This document shows, in pieces, positions 43,445 to 52,899 of a stretch of 64,000 nucleotides of DNA. Position 1 is the stretch's first letter. Each line of letters starts with the position of its first letter. Below the pieces are notes generated by a model. The model had not been told where the DNA came from, ran no database searches, and saw only the letters and a program-made list of their open reading frames with translations. The stretch comes from an uncultured Rhodocyclaceae bacterium (GTDB lineage: Bacteria > Pseudomonadota > Gammaproteobacteria > Burkholderiales > Rhodocyclaceae): the NCBI GenBank assembly GCA_907163075.1, contig CAJQTY010000001.1:1612001-1676000 (forward strand), read 5' to 3'. The position numbers and the translations under genes were made by a program.

Positions 43445-44614
43445 TCAGCTCACTCCCAGCAAAGCCAGCAGGATACCGCCCGAGATGGCGGTGCCGAAAA
43501 CGCCGGCCAGATTCGGGCCCATGGCGTGGTAGATCAGCAGGTTTTTCGGATTCTCCTTGTACGCCACGATGTGCGCAACGCGCGCCGCGATCGGAACGGA
43601 CGCGATGCCGGCCGACCCGATCAGCGGATTGATCTTCGTCTTCAGGAACAGATTCATGATCTTTGCCGTCACAACCCCGGACCCGGTGCCGAAAAGGAAG
43701 GCGATCAGGCCGAGCACGACGATTTCGAGCGTCTGCACGGTGAGGAACTTGTCGGCTGCCATCGTCGAACCGATGGCCACCGTCAGGATGATGATGATGA
43801 CGTTCATCAGGCCGCCGGCGGCGGTCTTCGACAGACGATCGGTGACGCCGACCTCCTTGAGCAGATTGCCGAGCATGAGCATGGTAATGAGTGGCGCCAC
43901 CGGCGGGAAAAACAGGTTGACGATGATGGCGATGACGATCGGGAAGGCGATCTTCTCCAGCTTGGTCACCTTGCGCGATTCGGCCATGCTGATCTGGCGT
44001 TCGGCCTTGGTCGTCAGCAGTTTCATCACCGGCGGCTGGATCATCGGCATCAGCGCCATGTAGGAATAGGCCGCCACCGAGATCGGCCCGAGCAGGTGCG
44101 GCGCCAGCTTGACGGCGACGAAGATCGCCATCGGGCCGTCGGCGCCGCCGATGAGGCCGATGGCGCCTGCTTCACTGAGCGTGAAGCCCATCAGCTTGGC
44201 CAGGATCAGGGCCACGAAAATGCCCAGGTGCGCCCCGGCGCCAAGGATCACCAGCTTGGGGTTGGCGATCATCGGTCCAAAATTGGTCATCGCCCCGACA
44301 CCGAGGAAAATCAGCGGCGGGATGATCAGCTTTTCCACGCCCATGTAGGCGTAGTGGAACAGGCCGCCGTCCTTCACCGCGTAGAGCAGCGCCGAGATGG
44401 CCGGACCGCCGGGCACGTCCGGGGGCCCGGGAACGTTGGCGACGATACACGAAAAACCGATGCCGATGAGCAGCAGCGGCTCGTAGTGCTTGCTGATCGC
44501 CAGATAGATCATGATGATCCCGATGATGATCATGATCAGGTTGCCGAGAGAGAAATTGACCGCCCCGGTCTGGTCGAGCAGAGCCTGCAAAAACATGAGT
44601 ATCTGATCCAGCAA
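43445..44614 (-). CDS. oadB: Na+-translocating decarboxylase beta subunit
   Basis: This 389-residue polytopic protein couples decarboxylation of a carboxybiotin to Na+ export. The family motifs are HYEPLLLIGIGFSCIVANVP, IPPLIFLGVGAMTNFGPMIANP, the conserved GFTLSEAGAIGLIGGADGP (with the Asp of the ion path) and NPLIGSAGIASVPIAARV followed by NLLIYHAMGPNLAGVFGTAISGG. The substrate could be oxaloacetate, methylmalonyl-CoA or another acyl. It is divergent from a FixJ-like two-component system; an 18-bp palindrome lies between them. Confidence 0.92.
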   Translation of the reverse strand: MLDQILMFLQALLDQTGAVNFSLGNLIMIIIGIIMIYLAISKHYEPLLLIGIGFSCIVANVPGPPDVPGGPAISALLYAVKDGGLFHYAYMGVEKLIIPPLIFLGVGAMTNFGPMIANPKLVILGAGAHLGIFVALILAKLMGFTLSEAGAIGLIGGADGPMAIFVAVKLAPHLLGPISVAAYSYMALMPMIQPPVMKLLTTKAERQISMAESRKVTKLEKIAFPIVIAIIVNLFFPPVAPLITMLMLGNLLKEVGVTDRLSKTAAGGLMNVIIIILTVAIGSTMAADKFLTVQTLEIVVLGLIAFLFGTGSGVVTAKIMNLFLKTKINPLIGSAGIASVPIAARVAHIVAYKENPKNLLIYHAMGPNLAGVFGTAISGGILLALLGVS

Positions 44615-44746
44615 GTCACACCTTCCTTTGCCGAAGACTGCCAGGACAGCAGGCTATCGAAAATTGAAATGTCATTGACGACGGCGAAATGCCGTTTCAA
44701 TCTTTTTGTTACGGCCGAAGAATACGTGACCCAGCCGGCTACGAGC

Positions 44747-44764
44747 ACTAGGGTTGCCCCTAGT
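44747..44764. promoter_or_regulatory. Palindromic regulator site between oadB and the two-component genes
   Basis: ACTAGGG-TTGC-CCCTAGT is a perfect 7-bp inverted repeat with a 4-base spacer. It lies in the 282-bp divergent gap, 133 bp from the oadB start and 133 bp from the kinase start, nearly the centre. A response regulator of the LuxR/FixJ type, as encoded next door, would bind such a site as a dimer. Confidence 0.6.
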
Positions 44765-44896
44765 TTTGCGGGAAGCGGGTGTGGACATGCTAAAGTACGA
44801 TTTTCTTGCATCGATCCATAGTGACATTGACAGGAACAGGCCTTTGACCGGCGCACCCTCTGCACCCTTCGCGCGCTACCGGAAGTGCACGCGGTG

Positions 44897-46369
44897 ATGC
44901 GGGAGAGCACGCCGCCGCAGTCGTTGCCGTGGACCGCCGCGCTCGTTCGGCGCCTCGGCGACAGTCCGGGCGCCGCCCTCGGACTGGCCTTGATACTCGT
45001 GGCGCTGGTTGCGACGGTGGACTACGCCACCGGCTACGAACTCCGCTTCGCCGTTCTCTACCTCGCCCCGATTGCGCTCGCCACGTGGACCGGCGGCCGG
45101 TCGGCGGGAATCCTGATCGTCGTCATCGCCAGCCTTTTCTGGCTGCTCAGCTTTGGCTCCGCGCACCCCTACTCGGGCGATTTCTTCTTCTACTGGGAAG
45201 GTATCGCGATGCTCGCCGTGTACCTCGCTTTCGTTTTGCTGCTTGAGCGACTGCGGCTTAGCCTGACCCGAGCCGACCAGCGCTTCTCGCAAGTGTTGGA
45301 GGAACTGGATTCCGCCGTCTTTGTCGTCGACGAGGACAGCCGGCAAATCCTCTATGCCAACCAGAGCCTGGCGCGCTTGATCGGCGCCGATCCGCTGACA
45401 CTGGGCGCCGGAGAACTGGACCGGCGGCTCGGCCTCGGCACGGACGACGGCGACGGCTCGCCAGGCGTCGGTGGGGATGCGATCGGTGCCGGCCCGGAGT
45501 CAGGTTTCACCTCGCGCGAAGCGCGCAATGCGGAGAGTGGTCGCTGGTACCTGGTCAGAACAGGGCTGATTCCCTGGAAATCGAACCGGCATGTCAAGCT
45601 CCAGATGATTACCGATATTTCGGTACAGAAACGTGCCCAGGCGCTGAAACAGCAACACCGGGACATGCTGCACCAGACGGATCGTCTGGCCTCGCTGGCC
45701 GAGATCGCCTCAACCCTCGCCCACGAAGTCAATCAGCCGCTGATGGCCATTGCCGGCTACAACGATGCCTGCCTGCGCATGCTGGCGGCGACTTCCTGCG
45801 ACCGGAATGACGTCGTCACCGCGTTGCAGCGCTGCCGTGAGCAGGCTCTGCGCGCCGGGCGGATAATCAGTCGCGTGCGCGAATTCATTCGCAGCAAGCG
45901 CCCGAGCCCGGCCCTTTGCGATATCAACGCGCTGGTTAAGGAATCACTGGCGCTCCTGGAAACTCAACTGGAGGACAACGCGATCGCCGTCCAGGTGTCC
46001 TTGTCGCCTTCGCCTCTGTTGACGCATGCCGATCAGACGCTCCTCGTCCAGGTGATCGTCAATCTGCTGCAAAACGCCATCGATGCCATGGACAAATCCG
46101 TACCGGCGCGGCGAAAATTATCGGTGCTGACAGACAAGCCTGCCGATGCCTTGATCGTCGTCTCGGTCTCCGATCAGGGCGCCGGCATCCCGGCGGGTGT
46201 TGATGAGCAACTGTTCACTCCGCTGTTTACCACCAAACCGCAGGGCATGGGTCTTGGCCTGTCGATCTGCCGTTCGGTTGTCGAAGCGCACGGTGGCCGC
46301 ATCGCGCATCGCGCGAACCCGGAAGGCGGTTGCACCTTTCACTTTACCCTGCCGGCGGACGCCAATTGA
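44897..46369 (+). CDS. Sensor histidine kinase with membrane N terminus and PAS domain
   Basis: This kinase of about 490 residues has four hydrophobic N-terminal spans (about 30-120), a PAS-like domain (RFSQVLEELDSAVFVVDEDSRQILYANQSLARLIGA, about 130-240) and a HisKA/HATPase_c core. The H-box is LAEIASTLAHEVNQPLMAIAGY, the N-box NLLQNAIDAM, and the G-boxes DQGAGIP and GMGLGLSICRS. It resembles FixL/DctB-type kinases. The start is uncertain: GTG at 44885, GTG 44894 or ATG 44897. Its stop overlaps the response-regulator start. It may control the neighbouring sodium-pump genes. Confidence 0.88.
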   Translation: MRESTPPQSLPWTAALVRRLGDSPGAALGLALILVALVATVDYATGYELRFAVLYLAPIALATWTGGRSAGILIVVIASLFWLLSFGSAHPYSGDFFFYWEGIAMLAVYLAFVLLLERLRLSLTRADQRFSQVLEELDSAVFVVDEDSRQILYANQSLARLIGADPLTLGAGELDRRLGLGTDDGDGSPGVGGDAIGAGPESGFTSREARNAESGRWYLVRTGLIPWKSNRHVKLQMITDISVQKRAQALKQQHRDMLHQTDRLASLAEIASTLAHEVNQPLMAIAGYNDACLRMLAATSCDRNDVVTALQRCREQALRAGRIISRVREFIRSKRPSPALCDINALVKESLALLETQLEDNAIAVQVSLSPSPLLTHADQTLLVQVIVNLLQNAIDAMDKSVPARRKLSVLTDKPADALIVVSVSDQGAGIPAGVDEQLFTPLFTTKPQGMGLGLSICRSVVEAHGGRIAHRANPEGGCTFHFTLPADAN

Positions 46370-47004
46370 TGACTGCGCACGCCGACGCCCGCACGGTTTT
46401 TGTCGTCGACAACGACGAGGCGGTTTGTGATGCACTGGGCATGCTGCTGCGCGCGGCCGGCATGAACGTCGAAACCTTCCGTTCCGCCGCGACGTTTCTG
46501 AACGAGTATCGCTTGGGCCGCGGCGGCTGCCTGGTGCTCGACATCCGCATGCCCGGCATGAGCGGACTGGAACTGCAGGACGAATTGCACAAGCGCAGGA
46601 TTCCAATTCCCATCGTCTTTCTAACCGGGCACGGTGATGTTCCGATGGCAGTGCGCGCGCTGAAGAAGGGTGCCGTCGACTTCATCGAAAAACCGCATGA
46701 GGCCGAGCGCCTGGTCCTGGCCGTGCTCAACGCGCTGCGCCTGGACGACGATCGACGCCGGCTGGCGAACCGGCACGACGAAATCTCGGACGACCTGGCG
46801 ACCCGGCTGGCGGCGCTTTCCGAGCGCGAACGCGAGGTGCTCGACCGGATCCTCGAAGGCAAGCCGACGCGCCAGATTTCCGATAACCTGCACATCAGCG
46901 TCAAGACCGTGGAATTTCACCGCGCGCGCATCCGGGAGAAACTTGGCGTGGCGACGCAGGCTCAACTGTTCAGCCTTTTCATCGCCTCGGAAAACGATTC
47001 CTGA
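46369..47004 (+). CDS. FixJ/LuxR-type response regulator
   Basis: This 211-residue regulator has a receiver domain with the phospho-acceptor Asp58 (CLVLDIRMPGMSG), the Thr in FLTGHGDVPMAVRALK and the Lys of FIEKP. A LuxR-type helix-turn-helix follows (LSEREREVLDRILEGKPTRQISDNLHISVKTVEFHRARIREKLGV). Its ATG at 46369 overlaps the kinase stop codon (TGATG), so the two are co-translated. The palindrome in the oadB intergenic region is a likely target. Confidence 0.92.
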   Translation: MTAHADARTVFVVDNDEAVCDALGMLLRAAGMNVETFRSAATFLNEYRLGRGGCLVLDIRMPGMSGLELQDELHKRRIPIPIVFLTGHGDVPMAVRALKKGAVDFIEKPHEAERLVLAVLNALRLDDDRRRLANRHDEISDDLATRLAALSEREREVLDRILEGKPTRQISDNLHISVKTVEFHRARIREKLGVATQAQLFSLFIASENDS

Positions 47005-47029
47005 CACCGCCTGGCCGCGCGTATCGCGG

Positions 47030-50000
47030 TCAATGCAGCCGGCCCGTCAGAAAATCGGAAGCCTGATGCGAACGCACGAAAGCTTCCATCTCATCGGCCG
47101 GCATCGGTCGCGCCAGCCAGTAGCCCTGAATCTCGTCGCAGTGAAAGAGGCGCAGCAGGTTCGCCAGTTCCTCGTTTTCCACGCCTTCGGCGATCGTCCT
47201 GAGCTTCAGGCTGCGCGCCATCTGGATGATGGCGCGAACAATCGCCGCATCGTCCGGGTCGTCCAGCAGGTCGCGGACGAAGGACTGGTCGATCTTGAGC
47301 TTATCGACGGCAAAACGCTTGAGATAGGCCAGGCTTGAGTAACCGGTACCGAAATCATCCACCGACAGCTTGACGCCCAGCGCTTTTAGCCGATGCACCG
47401 AATCCAGCGTCGCTTCGGCGTCCTGGATCAGGATCGATTCGGTCAGCTCCAGTTCGAGCCATTGCGAGTCGAGATCGGAAAGCACCAGGGCGTTGATCAC
47501 GGTATTGACCAGATCCATGCGCTTGAACTGGACAGCCGAGAGATTGACAGCGACGACGAACGGCGGCAAGCCCGCATCCTGCCAGGCACGCGCCTGGCGA
47601 CACGCCTCGCCCAGCACCCAGGCGCCGATTGGCACGATCAGGCCGGAATCCTCGGCCACCGCTATGAAACGGGCCGGCGACACCAGGCCGTGATCCGGAC
47701 TGTTCCAGCGGATCAGCGCTTCGACGCCGACGATCACCCCCGCGTGCACATCGATCTGCGGCTGGTAGTACAGCACGAATTCCTGGTTTTCCAGCGCACC
47801 GCGCAGTTGCGTTTCCATCGTCATGTGCTCGACGACCCTGATATTCATCTGCTCGGTGAAGAAGCGATGCCCGTTGCGGCCCGCGTCCTTGGAGTGATAC
47901 ATCGCCGTGTCGGCCTTCTGCAGCAGACTGTCGAAATCGTCGCCGTCATCGGGATAAAGCGCAATCCCGATCGAGAACGACGTATTCAGGGAATGATTCC
48001 CGAGCACGATGGGTTCGCCCATGCTCTGATGAATCTTGTCGGCGACGCGCGAGACCGCATCGCTGTCACGTATGTCGTTGAGCAGGATGATGAACTCATC
48101 GCCACCCTGCCGGCTGATGGTATCGGACTCACGAACGCAACTCTTGAGCCGGTCGACCACCGCCTTGAGCAAGGCATCACCGACCGGATGCCCGAGCGAA
48201 TCGTTGATCGTCTTGAAACGGTCAAGATCGAGGTACATCAGGGCCACCCGACTTTGCGTGCGCGACGCCTGTGCCTGTGCATGTTCCAGGCGGTCGCGCA
48301 GGAGCAGGCGGTTGGGCAGGCCGGTGAGCGGGTCGTGATGGGCCAGGAACTCGATGCGTTCCTGCGCCTCCTTGCGCTCGGTCATGTCCGAGTAGATATA
48401 GACATAGTATTTCGGGCTCCCGCTGCTCTCGCGGACCACCGAAACGCCGAGCCAGTTTGGATAGCTTTCGCCATTCTTGCGCCGGTTCCAGACTTCGCCC
48501 TGCCAATACCCGGCGCTCTCGAGCATTTCATGCATCGCCGCGTAGAAGAGCTGATCGTGCCGGCCCGAGGCCACCATCTCCGGCGTTTTGCCGATGACCT
48601 CTTCCGCCCCGTAACCCGTCGCCGCTTCAAAGGCGGGGTTGACCGAAATGACGCGCCGTTCCGTGTCCGTTACCAGAATGCCTTCGCCACTGCACCGGAT
48701 GGCCTCGAAGGCCAGTTTCACCTGCTCTTCGGCACGGCGCCGTTCGGTGATGTCGGAAAACGTACTGACCACCCCGAACTCTTGTCCTTCGCCGATGCGC
48801 AGTGGCGTCGTGTTCATCTGCACCCAGCGGACTTTGCCACCAGGCGAACGATAACCGATAACGACATCGCGCACTTCGCAACCCTCGCGCAGGGTAATGC
48901 TTGTCGGGTAGTTCTCGGGCAGGCAGGGCGTGCCGTCCGCATTTAGCCGATCCAGATCTATATCCTGCGGCGTGTGCCCTTGCAGGTCCTCGTCGGCAAA
49001 GCCAAAAAACGCCTCGGCCGCCCGGTTCGCAAAAATGAAACGGCCCTCGGGGGAAAGAATCACCAGGCCCTCGACCATCACCGACACGGCCCCGCGAAAA
49101 CGGCTTTCGCTTTCCTGAAGGCGGGTCATTACCGCGCGCAACTCGGAAATGTCTTCCTTGATCGCTACGTAGTTCGTGATCGTGCCGTTCCGATCCCTGA
49201 TCGTCGACACCAGCACGCGTTCCCAGCAGAGCGTTCCGTCGCGTCGCCTGGCCTGCAGTTCACCCTGCCAGTTCCGTCCGGCCATGAGGGTTTTCAGCAG
49301 TTGCCGGAAAACCGGATCATCGGTCTTCTCCGGGCTGAGGATGCTCACATTCTGACCAATCGCCTCGGCACGCGAGTAGCCGGTCGTTTCGACGAATTTG
49401 TCGTTCACATACTCGATGCCACCCTTCGGGTCGGTAATGACAATCGTCGCCGGATTCTGTTCGACCACCATCGAGAGCTTGTTGGTCCAGGCTTCGGCGG
49501 CGTGCCACTGCTCCTCGTCAAGCGCATGGGAGTGTTCTAGCGAATCGGCCAGCGCGCTGCGCACCAGGAGTCTATGCAGGAAAACGAGCAGCAACAGGGT
49601 CAGCAGCACGCCGGTCACGGAAATATAAGCGCCGCTGTTCGATCCGTCGGGCCCCAGCCACCCCGGACCTGCCGCGATACTCACGGTCAATGTGCGGCTG
49701 GCCAGTTCGAAATTCCGGGAATACGCCAGCGCATTGGCGGCAAGCGCCTGGCTCTCGTCGCTTTCCTTCGGAAGCCAGCGATGAATGGTCAGCGACGGGT
49801 CGGCAAGATCAGAAAGTCTGGCGTGCAAGCCGGACTGTTGCGCGTTTTCATTGGCCGCATCAAACAGCTTGCCAATATCCAGCGCCGCGATCAGCACGCC
49901 GCGGACTGCAGCACGTCGTTCTGCGGAGCCGGTCTGCGACGGGCTGACGCCGCGATAGACCGGCGCCACCAATACCGCGAGCTTCTCGCTCGAATTGCGG

Positions 50001-50614
50001 GTGAGAAGCATGCGAGTGCCCACTTCGCTGACCGTCACCCGATTTTCCTCCGCCGCCCGGTCGATGAGAGAACGGCGACTGGCCGAAGCATAGAGATCCA
50101 GGCCGATGAACTGCGGGCTGTCTTCAATCGACAGCGTGTAAAACACGGGAAAATAGCGCTCGCGCGACGTCGCGGGAACGACATGCCCCGCGGGGTCGAT
50201 TTCCGTGATGGAAAAACTCTTGCCCCATAACTGCCGCCCGCTGCGTTCAAACTTCGCCCGCCCGGCCGCGCCGACTACCGGGGCCCAGCCGAAGCCATGC
50301 GCGCCGGACTGACCAACCATCGGTTTGGCGAATTTCTCGAAGAGCGGCCAGTCGACCGCATCGACGCTATGAAACAGGCGCTGCAGGATGGAGAACTGCC
50401 GCAGCGGTTCGTCAAAGGCGCTGATGATCAGATCGGCGCGTTCCCTGGCGTCGAGCTTGAAATGCTGCTGCAACCGGTCATTGGCACTGACGCTAGCTTC
50501 GCGCGCCACCCAGGACGTGAACAGCAGACCGAGCAGGCCAACGACGCCCAGAATGAGCCACCTGAGATACGGGCGACGACGGGAACGAAGGCGAGACTCG
50601 TGCGCGAATGTCAT
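47030..50614 (-). CDS. CHASE1-PAS-GGDEF-EAL c-di-GMP enzyme
   Basis: The start is taken at ATG 50614, giving 1194 residues. The order is: membrane helix (LRWLILGVVGLLGLLFTSW), periplasmic CHASE1 domain (about 50-290; SGAHGFGWAPVV, ISVTGVLLTLLLLVFLHRLL closing), about three PAS/PAC units (about 360-740; VEYVNDKFVETTGYSR, IRDRNGTITNYVAIKED and others), GGDEF (RQGGDEFIILL near 835) and EAL (VEALIRW near 963). Both catalytic motifs are intact, so it may make or destroy c-di-GMP or both. It lies convergent with the response-regulator gene. It is a possible input to the Lap system in this window. Confidence 0.92.
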   Translation of the reverse strand: MTFAHESRLRSRRRPYLRWLILGVVGLLGLLFTSWVAREASVSANDRLQQHFKLDARERADLIISAFDEPLRQFSILQRLFHSVDAVDWPLFEKFAKPMVGQSGAHGFGWAPVVGAAGRAKFERSGRQLWGKSFSITEIDPAGHVVPATSRERYFPVFYTLSIEDSPQFIGLDLYASASRRSLIDRAAEENRVTVSEVGTRMLLTRNSSEKLAVLVAPVYRGVSPSQTGSAERRAAVRGVLIAALDIGKLFDAANENAQQSGLHARLSDLADPSLTIHRWLPKESDESQALAANALAYSRNFELASRTLTVSIAAGPGWLGPDGSNSGAYISVTGVLLTLLLLVFLHRLLVRSALADSLEHSHALDEEQWHAAEAWTNKLSMVVEQNPATIVITDPKGGIEYVNDKFVETTGYSRAEAIGQNVSILSPEKTDDPVFRQLLKTLMAGRNWQGELQARRRDGTLCWERVLVSTIRDRNGTITNYVAIKEDISELRAVMTRLQESESRFRGAVSVMVEGLVILSPEGRFIFANRAAEAFFGFADEDLQGHTPQDIDLDRLNADGTPCLPENYPTSITLREGCEVRDVVIGYRSPGGKVRWVQMNTTPLRIGEGQEFGVVSTFSDITERRRAEEQVKLAFEAIRCSGEGILVTDTERRVISVNPAFEAATGYGAEEVIGKTPEMVASGRHDQLFYAAMHEMLESAGYWQGEVWNRRKNGESYPNWLGVSVVRESSGSPKYYVYIYSDMTERKEAQERIEFLAHHDPLTGLPNRLLLRDRLEHAQAQASRTQSRVALMYLDLDRFKTINDSLGHPVGDALLKAVVDRLKSCVRESDTISRQGGDEFIILLNDIRDSDAVSRVADKIHQSMGEPIVLGNHSLNTSFSIGIALYPDDGDDFDSLLQKADTAMYHSKDAGRNGHRFFTEQMNIRVVEHMTMETQLRGALENQEFVLYYQPQIDVHAGVIVGVEALIRWNSPDHGLVSPARFIAVAEDSGLIVPIGAWVLGEACRQARAWQDAGLPPFVVAVNLSAVQFKRMDLVNTVINALVLSDLDSQWLELELTESILIQDAEATLDSVHRLKALGVKLSVDDFGTGYSSLAYLKRFAVDKLKIDQSFVRDLLDDPDDAAIVRAIIQMARSLKLRTIAEGVENEELANLLRLFHCDEIQGYWLARPMPADEMEAFVRSHQASDFLTGRLH

Positions 50615-50651
50615 CCGCGCTGACGCATGAAGACTAATGAGCAATGGTTCG

Positions 50652-51821
50652 TCATGATCTCGCCATGGACTTTGACGACTGGGAGCAACAGGCCGAGCTC
50701 ATTCGTTCGAGCGCGGAATCAAGCGTCGAAAGCGCGCAGCCGAAATTGAGCCGCACCCAGCCCGGCAGGCCGAAGTCGGCGCCATTCGAGAGACCGACGC
50801 CAGCGTCCTCGAAGAAGCGCACGGGATCGGGTACGCCCAGCCCGCGCGCGTCGATCCATGCCAGATAGGTGGCTTCGACCGGCGTCATGCTCAAACCCGG
50901 CATCGCGGCGACCGCCGACTCGACGCGCGCCCGATTGCGTCGCAGGATCTCGATCAGGGCCAGGCGCCAGTCCTCACCGTCGCGATAGGCGGCCTCAGCC
51001 GCCGCCAGGCCGAGAACATTCACATCGGGCACAATGCCGCGCATCGTCCGGGCAAATAGGCGCCGTAGCGCCGCATCGGGAATCACCGCGAAGGAACAGC
51101 CCAGCCCGGGAATGTTGTAGGTTTTGGATGGCGCCATCAGCGTGATGCTGTGCTGTGCAATGGCCGGGTCGATGGCGGCCAGGGGCGTATGCCTGCGGCC
51201 TTCGTCGAGAATCAGCCCGCAATGGATTTCATCGGAGCAGACGAGCAGATCGTGGCGTTGGCAAAAGCTGGCCAGCTGGGCCAATTCGTCGCTATCCCAG
51301 GCGCGTCCGACCGGGTTGTGCGGATGGCAGAGCAACAGGAGGCGGGTCTCGGGAGCAAGCGCCGCTTCCATTGCAGCGAAATCCCATCGCCAGCGCGTCG
51401 CCTCCAGGCACAAGGGTACCGCCGCGAGTTTCTTGCCGGCGAAGCCGGGCGCGGAAAGGAAGGGAGGATAGACCGGCGTAGCCGTCATCACGTCGCCGGC
51501 CACCGCGCGGCAGGCGACGTTGATTCCGGTCACCAGCCCGGGTAGCCAAACCAGCCACTCGGGTTCGACACGCCAGGCATATTCACGCTGCAAATGGCCG
51601 ACCACGACATCCACCAGCGCAGGCCATGGCGCCGCGTAACCAAGACAGCCGTGCGCAATGCGTTTTTCGAGCGCGGCCAGAACGGCCGGTGGCGCCGCAA
51701 AGTCCATATCCGCCACCCACAGCGGCAGGATGTCGCGCCCGGCATACCTGTTCCATTTGATCGAATCGCCGTTGCGGCGGTCGGGCGCGTTGTCAAAGAC
51801 AAAGGAGGACGGAATATTCAT
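50652..51821 (-). CDS. patB: PatB/MalY-type PLP-dependent C-S lyase/aminotransferase
   Basis: This 389-residue fold-type I PLP enzyme is of the MalY/PatB group, which includes cystathionine beta-lyase activity. It has the opening KWNRYAGRDILPLWVADMDFAAPPAVLAAL, a PLP-phosphate contact region, CHPHNPVGRAW, SDEIHCGLIL and the PLP-Lys near residue 231 in LMAPSKTYNIPGLG, followed by the C-terminal Arg in WVRLNFGC that binds the substrate carboxylate. It is near cysteine synthase on the same strand, which suggests sulfur amino-acid metabolism. Confidence 0.9.
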   Translation of the reverse strand: MNIPSSFVFDNAPDRRNGDSIKWNRYAGRDILPLWVADMDFAAPPAVLAALEKRIAHGCLGYAAPWPALVDVVVGHLQREYAWRVEPEWLVWLPGLVTGINVACRAVAGDVMTATPVYPPFLSAPGFAGKKLAAVPLCLEATRWRWDFAAMEAALAPETRLLLLCHPHNPVGRAWDSDELAQLASFCQRHDLLVCSDEIHCGLILDEGRRHTPLAAIDPAIAQHSITLMAPSKTYNIPGLGCSFAVIPDAALRRLFARTMRGIVPDVNVLGLAAAEAAYRDGEDWRLALIEILRRNRARVESAVAAMPGLSMTPVEATYLAWIDARGLGVPDPVRFFEDAGVGLSNGADFGLPGWVRLNFGCALSTLDSALERMSSACCSQSSKSMARS

Positions 51822-51948
51822 GAGCAGGAAACCGCTTTAAACACAGAAATGATGAGACACGGACGTTACGGCAAACACCGGGAGTCGCCCTGCAATAGAG
51901 AGGCGCACGGCCGTCTTCGACGCGGTGTCGAAAGAATTTTCGGGCAAC

Positions 51949-52881
51949 TTAGACACTCAGATGCGCGTACAGCGCCGTCGACAGGTAGCGCTCGCCGAAC
52001 GAGGGAATGATCACCACCGTCAGCTTGCCCGCATTCTGCGGCCGTCTGGCCACCTGCAGCGCCGCCCAGACGGCGGCGCCGGAGGAAATGCCGACCAGCA
52101 GCCCTTCCTCGGTCGCCATGCGCCGGGCGATGTCCAGGGCATCGTCGGCCGTGACACGCACGACTTCATCGTAAACCGTCGTATTGAGCACCTTCGGCAC
52201 GAAACCGGCACCGATGCCCTGGATCGGGTGCGGCCCCTTTTCGCAGCCGGAGAGCACCGGCGACGCGTCGGGTTCGACGGCGACAATCCGGACGCCGGGC
52301 TTCCTGGCTTTCAGGACCTCGCCGACACCGGTGATCGTGCCACCGGTTCCAATGCCGGAGACGAAGATATCGACCTCGCCGTCGGTGTCGTTCCACACCT
52401 CCTCAGCCGTCGTCCTGCGGTGTATTTCCGGATTGGCGGGATTTTCAAACTGCTGCGGAATGAAGTAGCGCACGTCGGCGGCGGCCATCGCCTCGGCGCA
52501 GCGGATGGCGCCGCCCATGCCCTCGGGGCCCGGTGTCAGTACCAGTTCGGCGCCGTAGGCCTTGAGCAGCAGGCGGCGCTCGCGGCTCATCGTTTCCGGC
52601 ATGACAAAGCAGCACTTGATGCCGCGCGCCGCGCAGACCATGGCCAGGCCGATGCCGGTGTTGCCCGAGGTCGGCTCCAGCACGATCGTATCCTTGCGTA
52701 TCCTGCCCGCGGCCTGGGCGGCATCGATCATGGCCGCGGCAATCCGATCCTTGACGCTGTGCGCCGGATTGTAGAACTCGAGCTTGACCACCACGCGACC
52801 GTCGATACCGGCGGTCAGGCGATTGAGCTGAACCAGCGGTGTATGGCCGATCAGCTCAGTAACGTTGCTGGCGATTTTCAT
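51949..52881 (-). CDS. cysK: Cysteine synthase (O-acetylserine sulfhydrylase)
   Basis: This 310-residue PLP enzyme makes L-cysteine from O-acetylserine and sulfide. The N terminus [15 protein letters not shown] is followed by the PLP-binding Lys44 in [14 protein letters not shown], the asparagine loop [13 protein letters not shown] and the phosphate loop [12 protein letters not shown]. The C terminus contains [12 protein letters not shown]. It is 18 bp downstream of ilvA on the same strand. The length is typical for CysK or the short CysM-like type, so the paralogue choice is not certain. Confidence 0.9.
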   Translation of the reverse strand: MKIASNVTELIGHTPLVQLNRLTAGIDGRVVVKLEFYNPAHSVKDRIAAAMIDAAQAAGRIRKDTIVLEPTSGNTGIGLAMVCAARGIKCCFVMPETMSRERRLLLKAYGAELVLTPGPEGMGGAIRCAEAMAAADVRYFIPQQFENPANPEIHRRTTAEEVWNDTDGEVDIFVSGIGTGGTITGVGEVLKARKPGVRIVAVEPDASPVLSGCEKGPHPIQGIGAGFVPKVLNTTVYDEVVRVTADDALDIARRMATEEGLLVGISSGAAVWAALQVARRPQNAGKLTVVIIPSFGERYLSTALYAHLSV

Positions 52882-52899
52882 GATGACTCCCCGATGGGC

